DNA of 64,000 bases, from positions 27,895-91,894 of IMG/VR virus record IMGVR_UViG_3300030737_000007. The stretch is one strand, 5' to 3'. Position 1 is the first letter of the stretch, and the number at the start of each line of letters is the position of its first letter. The notes beneath the pieces are model-generated. The model searched no databases. It had not been told where the DNA came from and was given only the letters and a program-made list of their open reading frames with translations. The translations under genes were made by a program, and so were the position numbers. This stretch comes from a virus. Shown here piece after piece: positions 46,201-55,500 of the stretch.

Positions 46201-47396
46201 TGGGCCTCCCCGACAGCGTGCAGTGCCTCCCGCTCGTTGTTAGCTTTACCCATGAACTGCCACTGGTCGTTAGGCCGGAACTTGTTTGTTTCTAACAGCG
46301 GCTGGAACAGTTCCCCGGCAGAGTGCAGGGCGTGGGTTGTCCCCATGACCCCGAGTACCCCGCCCGCCAGCGCCTCGGTGCCGTATTCCCACGCATTGTC
46401 CGTGTCCCCGTTCTTGAGGGCGTCGAAGAACTGGGGCGAGATAGCTGCGGCCTGTTGGAGTTGCTGGTAGGTGAACCCAGCCTGCATCACCGTGTTGGCG
46501 GTCTTGGCAGCGCGCGCCGCGGCGGCTACCGGCATGTCGGGCACGGTGTTGCGGATGATTTTGAAGGCCCCGCGCTCGACGGCATCGCCGCCCAGTAGGT
46601 CGTGCTCGGTCAGGCCGTTGTCGTACAGGATGCTCTGGGCCTGTTTCCACTTATCCACATCAGCGCCCGAAGCGCGGACGGCGTCTTCCACAGGTGAGAA
46701 GTCGGCTTTGGCTTTCTGGATGGTCTCGCTGGCTTTGGTCAGGTCTTTGAGTTCCTTGTCAGAAAACCCAGCCTTCTGGAGGGCGGTCTGGACTTCGGGT
46801 TCCGCGAAACTGTCTTCCAGGTTTACGGGGCCGAGGGCCTCGCGCGCCTTAGTGACGAGAGCAGGATCATGCCCGGCAGCGGTCAGGGCCTGTTGGACGG
46901 CACCCTCGGCGGACGGCATCTCTTTGGCCACGTTGGTCGCGATCTCGGAGGCCTTGGACACGTCGGCGATTTCAGCAGCGGTAAGACCAGCTTCACGCAG
47001 GGTACTCGCGCCCGCAGACTCCAGCAACCCGCCCCCGCCGAAAGTAGCAGCGGTCAGGGCCAGACTGAGGGGGGAAGTTAGTCCGGACACAATGTGCTCG
47101 ACTCCGCGCTCGAACCCACCTGCGCCTGCTCGGGAGGTGGGGAGGCCGAAATCCTCTGTGAGCGGCGTATTTAATGCGTCCCAGGCCTTGGTATACCACG
47201 GTTCGTTCGGGTCTTTGAACATCGAGTGCGGCTGCGCGTTTCCATTATCTGGAATTGACGCGGGAGCAGGCGCAGCTCCGCCCGAAGGAGAAGCGTACTT
47301 ATCCCACGGGTCTGAGCTAGACGAAGGTGCTGTCGGGGTTTGGGAAGGAGCGGCCCCGCCAACTGGTGTAGCGTACTTATCCCACTGATCGGGCAT
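43248..47396 (-). CDS. Giant internal virion / ejection protein (1382 aa)
   Basis: 1382 residues. N-terminus has three WDKYA/S repeats (QWDKYATP, PWDKYASP) and a Pro/Ala linker that includes the motif A-coded SIPDNGN. Then a membrane-like Gly/Ala stretch (SGLTSPLSLALTAATFGGGG), long helices and a central domain. Size, helix content and position beside other virion genes match podovirus ejectosome proteins (T7 gp16-type role), but no lysozyme motif is evident. Contains two motif A copies. Confidence 0.65.
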   Translation of the reverse strand: MPDQWDKYATPVGGAAPSQTPTAPSSSSDPWDKYASPSGGAAPAPASIPDNGNAQPHSMFKDPNEPWYTKAWDALNTPLTEDFGLPTSRAGAGGFERGVEHIVSGLTSPLSLALTAATFGGGGLLESAGASTLREAGLTAAEIADVSKASEIATNVAKEMPSAEGAVQQALTAAGHDPALVTKAREALGPVNLEDSFAEPEVQTALQKAGFSDKELKDLTKASETIQKAKADFSPVEDAVRASGADVDKWKQAQSILYDNGLTEHDLLGGDAVERGAFKIIRNTVPDMPVAAAARAAKTANTVMQAGFTYQQLQQAAAISPQFFDALKNGDTDNAWEYGTEALAGGVLGVMGTTHALHSAGELFQPLLETNKFRPNDQWQFMGKANNEREALHAVGEAQATDLDQTARVMLGHDINTYAMKGSGQDEVSKNVAEAKRRLELATTYLHRNLGGDTDKAATWYNALAEADGKDDRIPASGKVDLSDNLAEQISSGVFAKMTPEYKDIVLTALSRVAKEQLSDRELSTSKYLAGEQDKNFQFGLANDLLHTYVENYMTRAYKDENPEGKVITAATKAGKFATNVTMARQRVYDSTLTALLKSPKELDLDPIKMTAKGRADLIKAAANKQLIDTLRDKFTRASDGRPAVVLSGSGQVVHGPDGEDPTTMIQPDRVRKIQVADNVVQQLTKSGDLERFLENGSLRDITPKIRPEGIDAAIAKLQERNIGSPIKFDEEGNSLNRKAIEFLKDIQSGKRNISELKDYNDNLKKMYAWDPQDYINMDNSAMKGWNFVTNDPNGNSVVVRSDIRVHPEFAEYLKNRLGLEPSALASHPISKGALSLGTKSKEILLSMSPFHMAQLALRGVMVGMNPFTLETPDILNGEKVDPNDPSSPSIIRKGVENGLTTGTDYKALQEHSEGVSTGGGLVRKIPGVGPTIANSLDWYQNFLFKRFMPALKANAMEKMFHDYQNAHPDWSVDRVAKAAALHTNDTFGGINWKAMGRSATTQDWGRLLLLAPDWLESEMRSAARLFNKDDGGLGRFQVARMAMGVWGISRVLNYMSTGNFHNEAPFGLVTKNKDGKEIVYSIRTLPTDLLHAAADPTGFIKGRLSPGVNLATELTTGRDHWGRKLQPQDLYADVFRNMSPIPFQSIGQAVSGTGPQVGNTGQIVKALGGTAQTYASPAQKMAADLAASHTEDGPIDPSQQARHRMVMNFEDKVRSGEMPLSDLMRLTYQTDQLKESELKKIETNLKATKGMDSTMASMYTRASRLPAPQFLQLWDQMNSTERGAMAKLAMSVRSKYLNKAKKDMTPSERQQDPTFNRLLNMHPNPPTTPGGEPTVTEQAPPTPGPQASVGQWRAVHPVTGHELLHDGTQWLDAHSGEIFNG
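44716..44730 (+). repeat. Motif A copy in giant virion gene
   Basis: TTCCGGATAATGGAA on the plus strand, read as PSIIRKG in the minus-strand gene. Confidence 0.85.
47240..47254 (-). repeat. Motif A exact copy near 5' end of giant virion gene
   Basis: Exact motif, read as SIPDNGN around codon 50. Confidence 0.92.
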
Positions 47397-47445
47397 AGTT
47401 CCTTTTGACGGCTAAAAACCCACGCCGGTAGTAAGATTTATGTGG

Positions 47446-47451
47446 TATACT
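47446..47451 (+). promoter_or_regulatory. -10 box of 47458 gene
   Basis: TATACT preceded by GTGG, 6 nt from the ATG. No clear -35 at the right distance. Confidence 0.45.
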
Positions 47452-47457
47452 TCTGAC

Positions 47458-47643
47458 ATGAGAGACTACGATTATACCACAGAACAGGACATTTCCGAAG
47501 TCTTGCAACGATCAGCCCGAAGAGGCTGTTCCCGGTGTGGTAATTCTGTCCTGAAAGTTGACGAAAAGATGTCAACGGTGTCCTGTGAAGAGTGTGGGTT
47601 TGGGTTGTTTGTTCACGTTAGCCCGTACAAGTCCCCTACATAA
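47458..47643 (+). CDS. Zinc-ribbon protein on opposite strand (moron-like)
   Basis: 61 residues from ATG 47458: CSRCGNSVLKV...SCEECGFGLFV, a CxxC-CxxC zinc ribbon. Lies between two minus-strand virion genes, with a -10 box 6 nt upstream and no strong RBS. The 3' end overlaps the neighbouring gene by 8 nt. Confidence 0.6.
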   Translation: MRDYDYTTEQDISEVLQRSARRGCSRCGNSVLKVDEKMSTVSCEECGFGLFVHVSPYKSPT

Positions 47644-49258
47644 CGGGCGGGGCGAAGGTAGGCGAGGGCGGGGCCACCGCAGCCGCAACCTTTTTAGCCC
47701 CCTGTATCAAAGTCCCGAAACCGGGATCTGCGGTACCAAGCGGCGTGTCGGGTTCAGCAGGTGCGGGTTTTGCTCCGAGTTTGGTAGCCTGCGGGTGGGC
47801 GACCAAGAACGCGGCGACTTGATCCGCCGGGATGTTGAACGCAACCCCTGGCCGAGTTGGATCGGTGAAGGGGACGGTTGATCCTGCTACCCCACCTCCT
47901 GCTACGTTCGGTCCGCCAAGGTTGGCGAGCTGGGTGAGCGTGTGGTAGTTAGACCATAACCCGGGGAGCTGATCTTTACCGTTCTTCGCAGTGTCGGTGT
48001 CAGTGCTCTCTGCTTCCTTAGCCGCCTCGGTGATAGCTGCACGTACCTCAGCGACAGCAGGTTGTGAGGCTCTTGCAAGAGCAATTCTATCTTGCGGAGC
48101 GAGCTTGCTGGGATCGTTGTGAAAGGCGGCGAGATGCGTCCAAGCTAGATTGGTGGATTTCTTCTGGCGCATCTCTTCTTGCTTCTCTTGTGAGTTCAGA
48201 TTCGAGTTCCGCGTAGACGCCCGATACTCGTCGATGAGAGACTTTGCCTCGTCGATCTTGGTCTGTTCCAGTTTTACTCCAAGGTCCTGCATGGTCCGTG
48301 CTACCTGCTGACCGTGCAAATTCTGAGCCTGTCGGTCGAGAGCGGTGAATTGATTGACCGTCATGGTTTTGCCCGGCTGAGCAACGGCTTCGTACTCCGG
48401 GTGGTAATCAAACAACCCGTCCTTTTTCCACTGATCTACCGTAGCTTTCGCCAGAGGCATGGGCTGCGTGGGGTCATATGCGGACAGGGTATACTCGTAA
48501 TGCGGCCGCCCATCCGAGCCGACGACGGTCTGGACTCCAGTATGACGCCAATCAAGAGTGGACGAACCGGGCCGGTTTTTGAAGATGTCGGGAAGCTGGG
48601 ACTCAGTGACGTTGTCGAAAACAGGTTTTAGTCCGGCTTGGTCGTAGGTCGCAACACGCGCCGCATCGGCCTTCGCTACCTTGTCATGCAAGTCGTAGCT
48701 CGTATCCTGAGTCAGCATGTTTGTCCGCAACGTCTCAGCATTGGCCTGAGCGATCTGCGCCTTCCGCACCTGGTTCTCAGTGTCGGCGGCGGTCGCTTCC
48801 TGTGAGGCCTTCTGCGCGGTCAGCTTGTTCTGCCACTGCTGCTGGGCGTTCTGTTGGGCGAGGGCCTGCTGTTGGGCAGCCTGTTTTGTGGCCGCTCCGG
48901 CTCCTGCTCCTGCGGCGGCCCACCCGCTACCGGCGTGGTCAGATTCCTGCGAGCCTGCTACGCTTCCAGCTAACGCTCCGGCCAGGATATTCCGAAAAAA
49001 CCCACCCGCGCCCGTCTTGGATTGCACAGGTACGGGTCCGTTCGGGCCCTGCTGATACGTGGTGGTCGTCCCGCCCATAGAGGACAGCAGTGACTTGAAC
49101 CCGTGACCGAGGAGGGCGGAGTGCGCGAGGTCAGCCTGCTGGGGGGTCGGAACCGGCTGAGCGGGAGGAGCCTGTGTTACCTGCGGCTGCTGGGGCGCGC
49201 CGAGGTCGGGCGGGGGCGCTTGAGGTAGTGGCTGCGGCTGGGGGGCGTTCGGGTCCAT
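47636..49258 (-). CDS. Internal virion-like protein (540 aa)
   Basis: Pro/Gln-rich N-terminus (about 1-40), Gly/Ala-rich segment with FFRNILAGALAGSVAGS (possible membrane contact), then a long Gln/Ala coiled coil (KQAAQQQALAQQNAQQQWQNKLTAQKASQEA). Residues 200-480 alternate alpha/beta. Layout fits podovirus internal virion proteins. Its ATG overlaps the stop of the upstream gene. Confidence 0.6.
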   Translation of the reverse strand: MDPNAPQPQPLPQAPPPDLGAPQQPQVTQAPPAQPVPTPQQADLAHSALLGHGFKSLLSSMGGTTTTYQQGPNGPVPVQSKTGAGGFFRNILAGALAGSVAGSQESDHAGSGWAAAGAGAGAATKQAAQQQALAQQNAQQQWQNKLTAQKASQEATAADTENQVRKAQIAQANAETLRTNMLTQDTSYDLHDKVAKADAARVATYDQAGLKPVFDNVTESQLPDIFKNRPGSSTLDWRHTGVQTVVGSDGRPHYEYTLSAYDPTQPMPLAKATVDQWKKDGLFDYHPEYEAVAQPGKTMTVNQFTALDRQAQNLHGQQVARTMQDLGVKLEQTKIDEAKSLIDEYRASTRNSNLNSQEKQEEMRQKKSTNLAWTHLAAFHNDPSKLAPQDRIALARASQPAVAEVRAAITEAAKEAESTDTDTAKNGKDQLPGLWSNYHTLTQLANLGGPNVAGGGVAGSTVPFTDPTRPGVAFNIPADQVAAFLVAHPQATKLGAKPAPAEPDTPLGTADPGFGTLIQGAKKVAAAVAPPSPTFAPPVM

Positions 49259-49653
49259 TATTTACTCTTCTCCAAAAACCAGCTCAACGGAGTCTGGCGG
49301 CTGATCTCTTGGTTTTTCAATGCGCGCTTGAGGAACTTGATGACTTGGGTCTGCCCAAGGGTTTCGGTGACGCCGTAGACGCGGAGTAGGTTCTCCAGCT
49401 TGTCGTCGGCCTTGACTCCGGCCCGCGACGTACCTTTAATCTTGATTTCGGCGTCGAAGAGGCAAGCCCGCATTCCAGCCAGTGAAGACGAGAACACGCG
49501 GCGTCCTTGGTCGTCGATCTCGTTCTTACCGGGGCGCGAGAAGCTGGGGAGACCCAAAGGATTTCTGATTTGATAAAGTTCTGAATCAGGATTCGAAAGG
49601 CTACCTTTGAGGTGGGCGATCGCGTCTACGAGTGCTTCAATTCTGTCTATCAT
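49258..49653 (-). CDS. Hypothetical late protein
   Basis: 131 residues, MIDRIEALVDAIAHLKGSLSNPDSELYQIRNPLGLPSF... ATGA/TAATG-type coupling with both neighbours. Resembles small virion-associated proteins near ejection proteins in podophages by position only. Confidence 0.55.
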   Translation of the reverse strand: MIDRIEALVDAIAHLKGSLSNPDSELYQIRNPLGLPSFSRPGKNEIDDQGRRVFSSSLAGMRACLFDAEIKIKGTSRAGVKADDKLENLLRVYGVTETLGQTQVIKFLKRALKNQEISRQTPLSWFLEKSK

Positions 49654-50492
49654 AAGAACATACCGCTTTCATCGGACGACGTGGTACTGAGGGGTCCGCC
49701 CGACCCGCCTATCCCTTCAAGAGCCGTACCGACGCCCGTTGCGCCGCCAAGCGCCGTACTCATTCCGCCCGTTAGCACTCCGAGACCCGCGCTGGCCGCC
49801 CCACCAAGGATGCCGCTGACCAAGTTCCACGGACTGGCTGCATTGTTCTCCTGGGTGATGGTGTTGATCTCGCTCCCTGCCGCACTGCCCGCGTTGTTCG
49901 CTGAACCTGCGGTACTGTTCGCGCTGGATCCGTATTGACCGGCGACTCCGCTGAGAGCACCGGTAGCGTTGTTGTAGTTGTTCAGACCCTGTTGGTACCC
50001 GGCCTGCTGAACACCTGTGAGTCCAGTTGCGGTTTGGTTCGCCGCCCCTGCCGCAAGAGCCGCTTGCTGCCCACTCGCCACGCCCGAGGGGAGAAGTGTG
50101 TTGCCCCCGCCCTGCGCGCCCTGCTGTTGTCCGAGCGCGCGAGATGCGTTGGCATACTGGGTAGCCGTATTGTTGATTACGCTGGAGTTGAGGTTATTGG
50201 TCTCCGCCGCATTAAAGCCGTACTGGTTTGGGCCCGCCGCCACCGTGGGGTTGAAGGTGTTCTGAAGCGTGTTCAGGATGTTGTTCTGGTTTGCGAACTG
50301 CTGGGAGTAGTCGCCCGAGAGCTGATTATAAAAATTAGTCTGCGAAGCCGCGAGACTGTTCTGAGCTGCGGAGGCACCTTTGCAGAGGTCCAATTTTCCA
50401 TTATCCGGAAAATCAAAACCCCGCTCGGACACGAGAATGTGCGCCTCGGCGGCCTCATCCCAAATGTAGACTAGCTCTGTGTGGATTCGCAT
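49650..50492 (-). CDS. Internal virion protein, Asn/Gln/Ala-rich
   Basis: 280 residues. After a short N-terminal part with motif A (FDFPDNGK), AAQNSLAASQTNFYNQLSGDYSQQFANQNNILNTLQN is followed by Gln/Asn/Gly-rich low-complexity helices and a Gly/Ala/Leu-rich hydrophobic end (GILGGAASAGLGVLTGGM). This type of sequence is typical of small podovirus ejection proteins (T7 gp14 role). Confidence 0.6.
   Translation of the reverse strand: MRIHTELVYIWDEAAEAHILVSERGFDFPDNGKLDLCKGASAAQNSLAASQTNFYNQLSGDYSQQFANQNNILNTLQNTFNPTVAAGPNQYGFNAAETNNLNSSVINNTATQYANASRALGQQQGAQGGGNTLLPSGVASGQQAALAAGAANQTATGLTGVQQAGYQQGLNNYNNATGALSGVAGQYGSSANSTAGSANNAGSAAGSEINTITQENNAASPWNLVSGILGGAASAGLGVLTGGMSTALGGATGVGTALEGIGGSGGPLSTTSSDESGMFL
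50396..50410 (-). repeat. Motif A copy near 5' end of internal virion gene
   Basis: TTCCATTATCCGGAA on plus, i.e. TTCCGGATAATGGAA on the coding strand, read FPDNGK. Confidence 0.85.
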
Positions 50493-50962
50493 GTATTTTC
50501 GCCTTGTCCTAGTTCCGGCCTAAAAAATTCTAGATATTGAACAGCGGAGAGTAACAACTCTGGAGTATGGTAAAAATGCCCAATTCCGCTATTGCACGCT
50601 TTGCAAAGAAGGCCTCTAATCTTATGCGTATCGTGACAATGGTCAACCGAAAGACTCACGACACGCCCGTTTTTCGTGACTGTTTCTGGTTTCTTGCAAA
50701 TCCAACAGACACCGTTTTGGGCGGCGAGCATCGCCTCGAATTGTTCTATTCTCATACCGTAGTAGCGGCGAAGACTTAGAGCTTTTCGCTTGCGTTCGTA
50801 GCCAATAGGATCTTTCCTTTTTCTTGCTTCTGAATTCTCCCGACCATAGTTCGGGTTAGCAGCGTGCCACCGAGCTGCATACTCTCGGGCAACCCTTTTG
50901 GCGTGCTCTTCGCGTGTTTCGCCTTCGAGTAAAGGGTAGATATATTCTCGACGCCTAGGCAT
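50471..50962 (-). CDS. Endonuclease VII-like (HNH) protein
   Basis: ATG 50962 is preferred over an earlier start, as it follows the upstream stop (MPRRREYIYPLLEG). 163 residues: MRIEQFEAMLAAQNGVCWICKKP...SVDHCHDTHKIRGLLCKACNSGIGHFYHTPELLLSAVQYL, a complete EndoVII signature. It overlaps the internal virion gene start by 22 nt, so it may be an inserted homing nuclease. Confidence 0.87.
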   Translation of the reverse strand: MPRRREYIYPLLEGETREEHAKRVAREYAARWHAANPNYGRENSEARKRKDPIGYERKRKALSLRRYYGMRIEQFEAMLAAQNGVCWICKKPETVTKNGRVVSLSVDHCHDTHKIRGLLCKACNSGIGHFYHTPELLLSAVQYLEFFRPELGQGENTCESTQS

Positions 50963-51374
50963 TCCCGTTCTCCAGATCTCGAACCCGAACTCTGTAGATT
51001 TTGTACGGTAGTTCTTCAAAGATTTGGTTGGTAGCGAACTTGTCGGTATCGGGATCGGAACTGAGATAGTAGATCTCTCCCGCTCCCTGAATGTGCCCTT
51101 GGGTGACAAACTGCTGAGTAAGCTCTTTCATAGCCCGAGCCTTTTCAATATCCGAAAGCCCAGGCCGGGGGGCTAAACTCTCCATCATGAGTGGACACTG
51201 CATCGGCATGTAGGCTATGGGGCCATACTCGTCGTAGACACACCAGGTGATGGTGGACGGGTAGGCGGCCACAGCGGGATCGAAATTACCCTTGGGGTTG
51301 GCCAGCGACCACTCTTTGAACTGATCAGCTTCCTCGGCCCTTGCCGGGCGAACATACAGGTGGTTCCTGCGCAT
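50955..51374 (-). CDS. Late protein with GNAT-like pattern
   Basis: 139 residues. MRRNHLYVRPARAEEADQFKEWSLAN begins like GNAT acetyltransferases (vR.a...D...l..w), and YLSSDPDTDKFATNQIFEELPYKIYRVRVRD ends like them, but the acetyl-CoA loop (Q/R-x-x-G-x-G/A) is not obvious. Such proteins occur beside virion genes in podophages. Tentative. Confidence 0.45.
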   Translation of the reverse strand: MRRNHLYVRPARAEEADQFKEWSLANPKGNFDPAVAAYPSTITWCVYDEYGPIAYMPMQCPLMMESLAPRPGLSDIEKARAMKELTQQFVTQGHIQGAGEIYYLSSDPDTDKFATNQIFEELPYKIYRVRVRDLENGNA

Positions 51375-51667
51375 TACGGGAGCCTCGATGTGAGGACGGC
51401 CCGAAAGTCCTGTCTCATCTCTTTGAAGTCATCGCGTACGCCCGCGAGATTGGCGTTGACCTGCTCTAACTCAACCTGGAGGTGCGGGAGGTGGTTGGTC
51501 ATCATGGTGTTCAGGTTCTTCTCGGTCGAGATAATCGCCTCGGGATAGAGTAAGAACTTGCGCACGACCACATAGACGCGGTAGAGGAAGTAACATAAAG
51601 CGGAGATTGAGGCAAGTTCTGCCCAGTGTTCTGATGCCCAGTAAAGCGGGTTCCACGGTGTTTGCAT
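51374..51667 (-). CDS. Membrane protein with coiled coil
   Basis: 97 residues. N-terminal TM (about 15-38, LASISALCYFLYRVYVVV) then a heptad helix (LQVELEQVNANLAGVRDDFKEMRQDFRAVL). Anchor-plus-coil layout of lysis or virion accessory proteins. Confidence 0.6.
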   Translation of the reverse strand: MQTPWNPLYWASEHWAELASISALCYFLYRVYVVVRKFLLYPEAIISTEKNLNTMMTNHLPHLQVELEQVNANLAGVRDDFKEMRQDFRAVLTSRLP

Positions 51668-51673
51668 ATTGGC

Positions 51674-51910
51674 CTATTTGAGAGGGGATGGGGGAGTGAA
51701 TCTGTATTGTGGAACGACGCCGCCGTTGTAGTACTGGCGGAGATTATCTGGTCCTGCATTGTTACTTGAAAAAGGCATCGGGCACCGCAGCGTGGTGCTC
51801 AGGATCGGGGCCGCGTTTCCAGATAATGGAGGAAACATGCGCTGTACCGGCGGCGTCAACGAGACCTCTTCCGGATTGGGTGAAACCGTTCTGGACGCTA
51901 TAGAAGGCAT
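51674..51910 (-). CDS. Hypothetical small late protein
   Basis: 78 residues from ATG 51910 (AGGAA 8 nt upstream). Pro/Ser/Asn-rich with little structure, MPSIASRTVSPNPEEV.... A motif A copy lies inside. The divergent methyltransferase promoter overlaps its 5' side. Confidence 0.45.
   Translation of the reverse strand: MPSIASRTVSPNPEEVSLTPPVQRMFPPLSGNAAPILSTTLRCPMPFSSNNAGPDNLRQYYNGGVVPQYRFTPPSPLK
51817..51831 (+). repeat. Motif A variant in small late gene
   Basis: TTCCAGATAATGGAG, one end base changed. Confidence 0.82.
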
Positions 51911-51939
51911 TTGCAATTTCCTATAATTCGTGGTACAAT
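51911..51939 (+). promoter_or_regulatory. Promoter of methyltransferase-like gene, leaderless type
   Basis: TTGCAA (51911-51916), 17-bp spacer, TACAAT (51934-51939) preceded by GTGG. ATG is 7 nt after the -10. Confidence 0.7.
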
Positions 51940-51946
51940 AAAATAA

Positions 51947-52546
51947 ATGAGAGTACTAGTTGCGTGTGAATTTTCAGGAAGGGTCCGCGAGGCTTTCCGT
52001 AGGCGCGGGCATGACGCTTGGAGTTGCGACTTAGAACCAGCAGAAGACGGTAGCCCGTTCCACCGCCAAGGAGATATTCTGGAGTGGTTCTACTGGTCAA
52101 GTTGGGACTTAATGATTGCACATCCTCCTTGCACCTACTTAAGCCGGGCCGGGGCACGTTGGTGGAAAAATCCAGAACGCCAGAAACTAGCCGACAACGC
52201 CTTTCGGTTCGTCCAAGTTCTTACATCGAACCCAATGATTCCGAAAGTCGCTATCGAGAACCCCATAGGACAGTTGAACCGGCGTTGGAGGTATCCCGAC
52301 CAGACTATTCACCCGTGGATGTTTGGAGAGCCATACACGAAAGCTACGTGTCTTTGGTTGAAAGGCTTACCTAAGCTGACCCCCGCCAATATAGTTCCAG
52401 AAGAACAACGGACTCCTTGGGTCGCTTGCAACAGATCAGCGCGAAAGAAAGCCGGTCTGCCGCGACTAGGTGTTGTAAGCGGCGGACGGGAAGCTAGCCG
52501 TACGTTTCAAGGAATTGCAGAGGCAATGGCTGAACAATGGTCGTAA
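51947..52546 (+). CDS. Cytosine-C5 methyltransferase-like protein on opposite strand
   Basis: 199 residues. VLVACEFSGRVREAFRRRGHDAWSCDLEPAED is the SAM-binding start (FsG..r.af...G..a...D). IAHPPCTYLSRAGA is a catalytic PPC-type loop and KVAIENPIGQL corresponds to the ENP block. This short phage family is usually annotated as DNA cytosine methyltransferase-like; activity is unproven. It is inserted opposite to the late operon with its own promoter, so moron-like. Possible protection against restriction. Confidence 0.75.
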   Translation: MRVLVACEFSGRVREAFRRRGHDAWSCDLEPAEDGSPFHRQGDILEWFYWSSWDLMIAHPPCTYLSRAGARWWKNPERQKLADNAFRFVQVLTSNPMIPKVAIENPIGQLNRRWRYPDQTIHPWMFGEPYTKATCLWLKGLPKLTPANIVPEEQRTPWVACNRSARKKAGLPRLGVVSGGREASRTFQGIAEAMAEQWS

Positions 52547-52560
52547 GTTGTTGATTCGGC

Positions 52561-55500
52561 TCACTTTTCCTGCTCAAACGCCCCGAATACGCTCAGCGCC
52601 AGCAGCTCATTCTGAACCGTGTCCGTCCCCCAGTTGACCTCAATCTGCATGTGGCGGCAGACGGCGGGGTCTTGGGTCTGGGATAGGTAGAACCGTTGGG
52701 CGTATGTGGTGGCGCTCGGCTCTAGCTGGGTTGGATCCGGGTGGAAGAACACGAGGGGTTCGAAGTAGCCGCCAAGGGTGGTATTGACGGTCAGGCCAGC
52801 TCCGGTGCCCGTGATGTTGGTGGTCGGGACCGCAGTTCCATTATCTGGAAAAGTCTGGCCGGACACTGTGATCTGGAGGGTCTCGGCCGCGCCACCCGCT
52901 CCGACAGACAGAACCCGCGCTACTCCGGGCTGCGCGCCAGGGACGGTGATCTGCACGAGGTTGCCGACCGCGTACCCAGTACCAGGAGTATTCGGTACTG
53001 CGGTCGCGAGGCCGGTGATATAGCTGATCTCGTCTAGCTGGACCGCCAAGGTTACGGGAGTTCCAACCGCCTGAGAGTCAGTGGTGATGCTCTCGATCAT
53101 GGCGAGTTGGCCCGGCTGCGCGAACACAATCGAACCGATTACAGCGTACGCGGGGTAAGCCACGCCGTTGTCTGAGTTCACCGAGAAGTCGCGTTTCAGG
53201 ATCGGGCCGCTGACTGCGGGTCCGACGAGGAGATCGCGGTTGCCGGGGGTTGTTTCGACTGACTGAACTGCTGAAAACCCGCCAGTGATCGCGGCTCGGG
53301 GGCACCAAGTGTTTCCAGTTTCTGGACTCGGAGTAGGTAGCATCCGCCACCACGAACCCACGTAGTCTGACACGTAGATTGCCTGCTCTCGGGAACCGTC
53401 TACGTGCCAAGTGACACGAGTGGTTAGAGACGTGAAAGTCTCCGTGCCCTGCGTCGGACCAAACTGGTCTCCGATCGGGAAGCCAATCTGCGATACGCCC
53501 GAACTCGGATCCAGAGTAACGAACTGGTTGTCCGAAGTGTACATGTAGATGATGCTGCCGTTGACCGCGAAGGCGTCATACGAAGAAAGCCCGATATTTT
53601 GGAGGAAGGGCGAAGAGAAGAGAGGGCTCGAACTGGTGTTAGTCCCCTGAATCACGTACACGTCCGAAGTCGTAAAGGTGGTCAGACCGCTGACGGTCGG
53701 GAACAGCCGAACTGCGGATGACGGGAAGGTAAAGACGTTGCTCGGATTCCACGCAGTGTTGCCATTGCCGACAGTGTCGCCGGGACCGTTCGAGAAGAAG
53801 ACCTGATTTCCCACATAACCGAAGATGCAACCCAGATGGAAGGTGAGTCCCGTGATGCCAACGGGCGGAGGATTGTTCTCGTCCGCGAGAGGAGCCTCAA
53901 TCTCAACGTCCAAAGAAGTGTCGGGCAAGTAGTCTGTGTACTGCCACGTCGAGGCCGCACCAACAGTCGGGTTCGGGACTGCATCGAGGAATAGGAACGT
54001 CCCGCCACCCTGAGTAGTTCTCCAAACCCAAATCTGGTCGATTTGCGGATCAGCGATTGTAGGTCCGAACAGAATGGCGCGATACTCACCCGGAGGCCCG
54101 AAGACCTGGGTGTTGAAGTTCTGGCTGACGGTAGGGGAGGCTGTAGACACGCTTTTGTCTACCGAGTGGTAGCTGTAGGCATACTGGACGGAGCCGGTGA
54201 ACACAATGTTGCCGATGCCCACGTTCATCCAGGTAATGTTTCCGTCGGTCGTCGTGCCGCCCTGAGTCGCGTTCCAAGCTGGAGTGGTCGCCCCCGAAGT
54301 TGAAGGGGACGTAGCCGAGATCATGACCTGCAAATTACCATTCGAATCTAGGATCGCTTTGTTGAATCCGAAGACGGTAGATGGAGACCACGATACGATC
54401 GGACCCGCGTTGGTCCAAGTGATCGTGTTATCCGAGGTGGGTCCCCCTGCGGTGGGAGTGCCGACTGTAGTAGTGGTGGTTGTGCCGCCGACCGTCGTGG
54501 ACACTGTGGTGTAGGTTACGGCGGGGATCTGGCCGTTCCATGCGGGGACAGAACTCCCCGACTGCCCGGCGGTGCTTACGAACTGGACATTGTTGTTGGT
54601 ATCCAGAATGGAGTAGTACAGCGCGTACGGAGTGTTAGGACGCCATGTCCGGTAATTTGGGTTCTGGGAGATCGTGGGCGCGACCGTCGGTGTAGCAAGA
54701 CCCCAGTTGTAAAGAGGGACGCCGAAGTTTCTCCATTGCACGTTGCCATCGTTGGTCACACCGCCAAGAGCAGGGTTGAATGCAGGAAGAGTCGCTCCGC
54801 TCTGGTTCTGGGTCGCGGTGTTCTGGGAAGTAGCAGTGCCGGTTTCACCCGAAGGACCGAAGGGAGTAGTGGCGGGGGCCAGCACAGCTACCTGATCGGC
54901 GTTCGCGCCGTAGACAGTAGGCGACTGGATGGCGAGCGTTGTACCGTTCAACCCAGTGAAGACGGTCATCCCGTTGAATGTGAGTGAGGTACCCACCGTC
55001 CAAGGAACAGTCTCGTTGAACGTGATCAAAGCGTAGTAAACACCGCTGATCGAAGAGATCAGGATGTTCGTTATATTCAGGGTGAACGCAGACTCCGCAA
55101 CTTGGAGGAAGCCGTTGGAGTCGAGAATATACGCGCCTTGGTTGAACACCGTATTCGGAGCCCAGACAAGCGAGGGCGTTAGCAGCTTCTTCTGATCCGG
55201 GCCGTCCGAGAAATACAACGCGTTGCCGACCGACTGGAAGCTGGTAAACCCAGCTCCTGCGCTCTTGGTGAAGAGTACGTCCTGTGTATCGGGGCCAGTG
55301 GCGTCGTATATAATCCCGCCGTCAGACAGTGTCATCGTACCCGTATCAGGGGTAGGGCCGCTGTTGACGTGACTGGAACCTACGTTGAAGACCGCAGATC
55401 CGGGAGTCGAGGACAGAACCGTAAAACTCAGACCGTTGAGGCTGGTGTTGACGGTCATCCCAGCAAAAGCGACCGAGGTGCCGACGGGTATAATGTATGA

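Noticed and set aside
46471-47388. 305-codon plus-strand ORF
   Set aside because: Antisense shadow of the 1382-aa virion gene; composition is Arg/Ser/Ala-biased and no start signal is seen.
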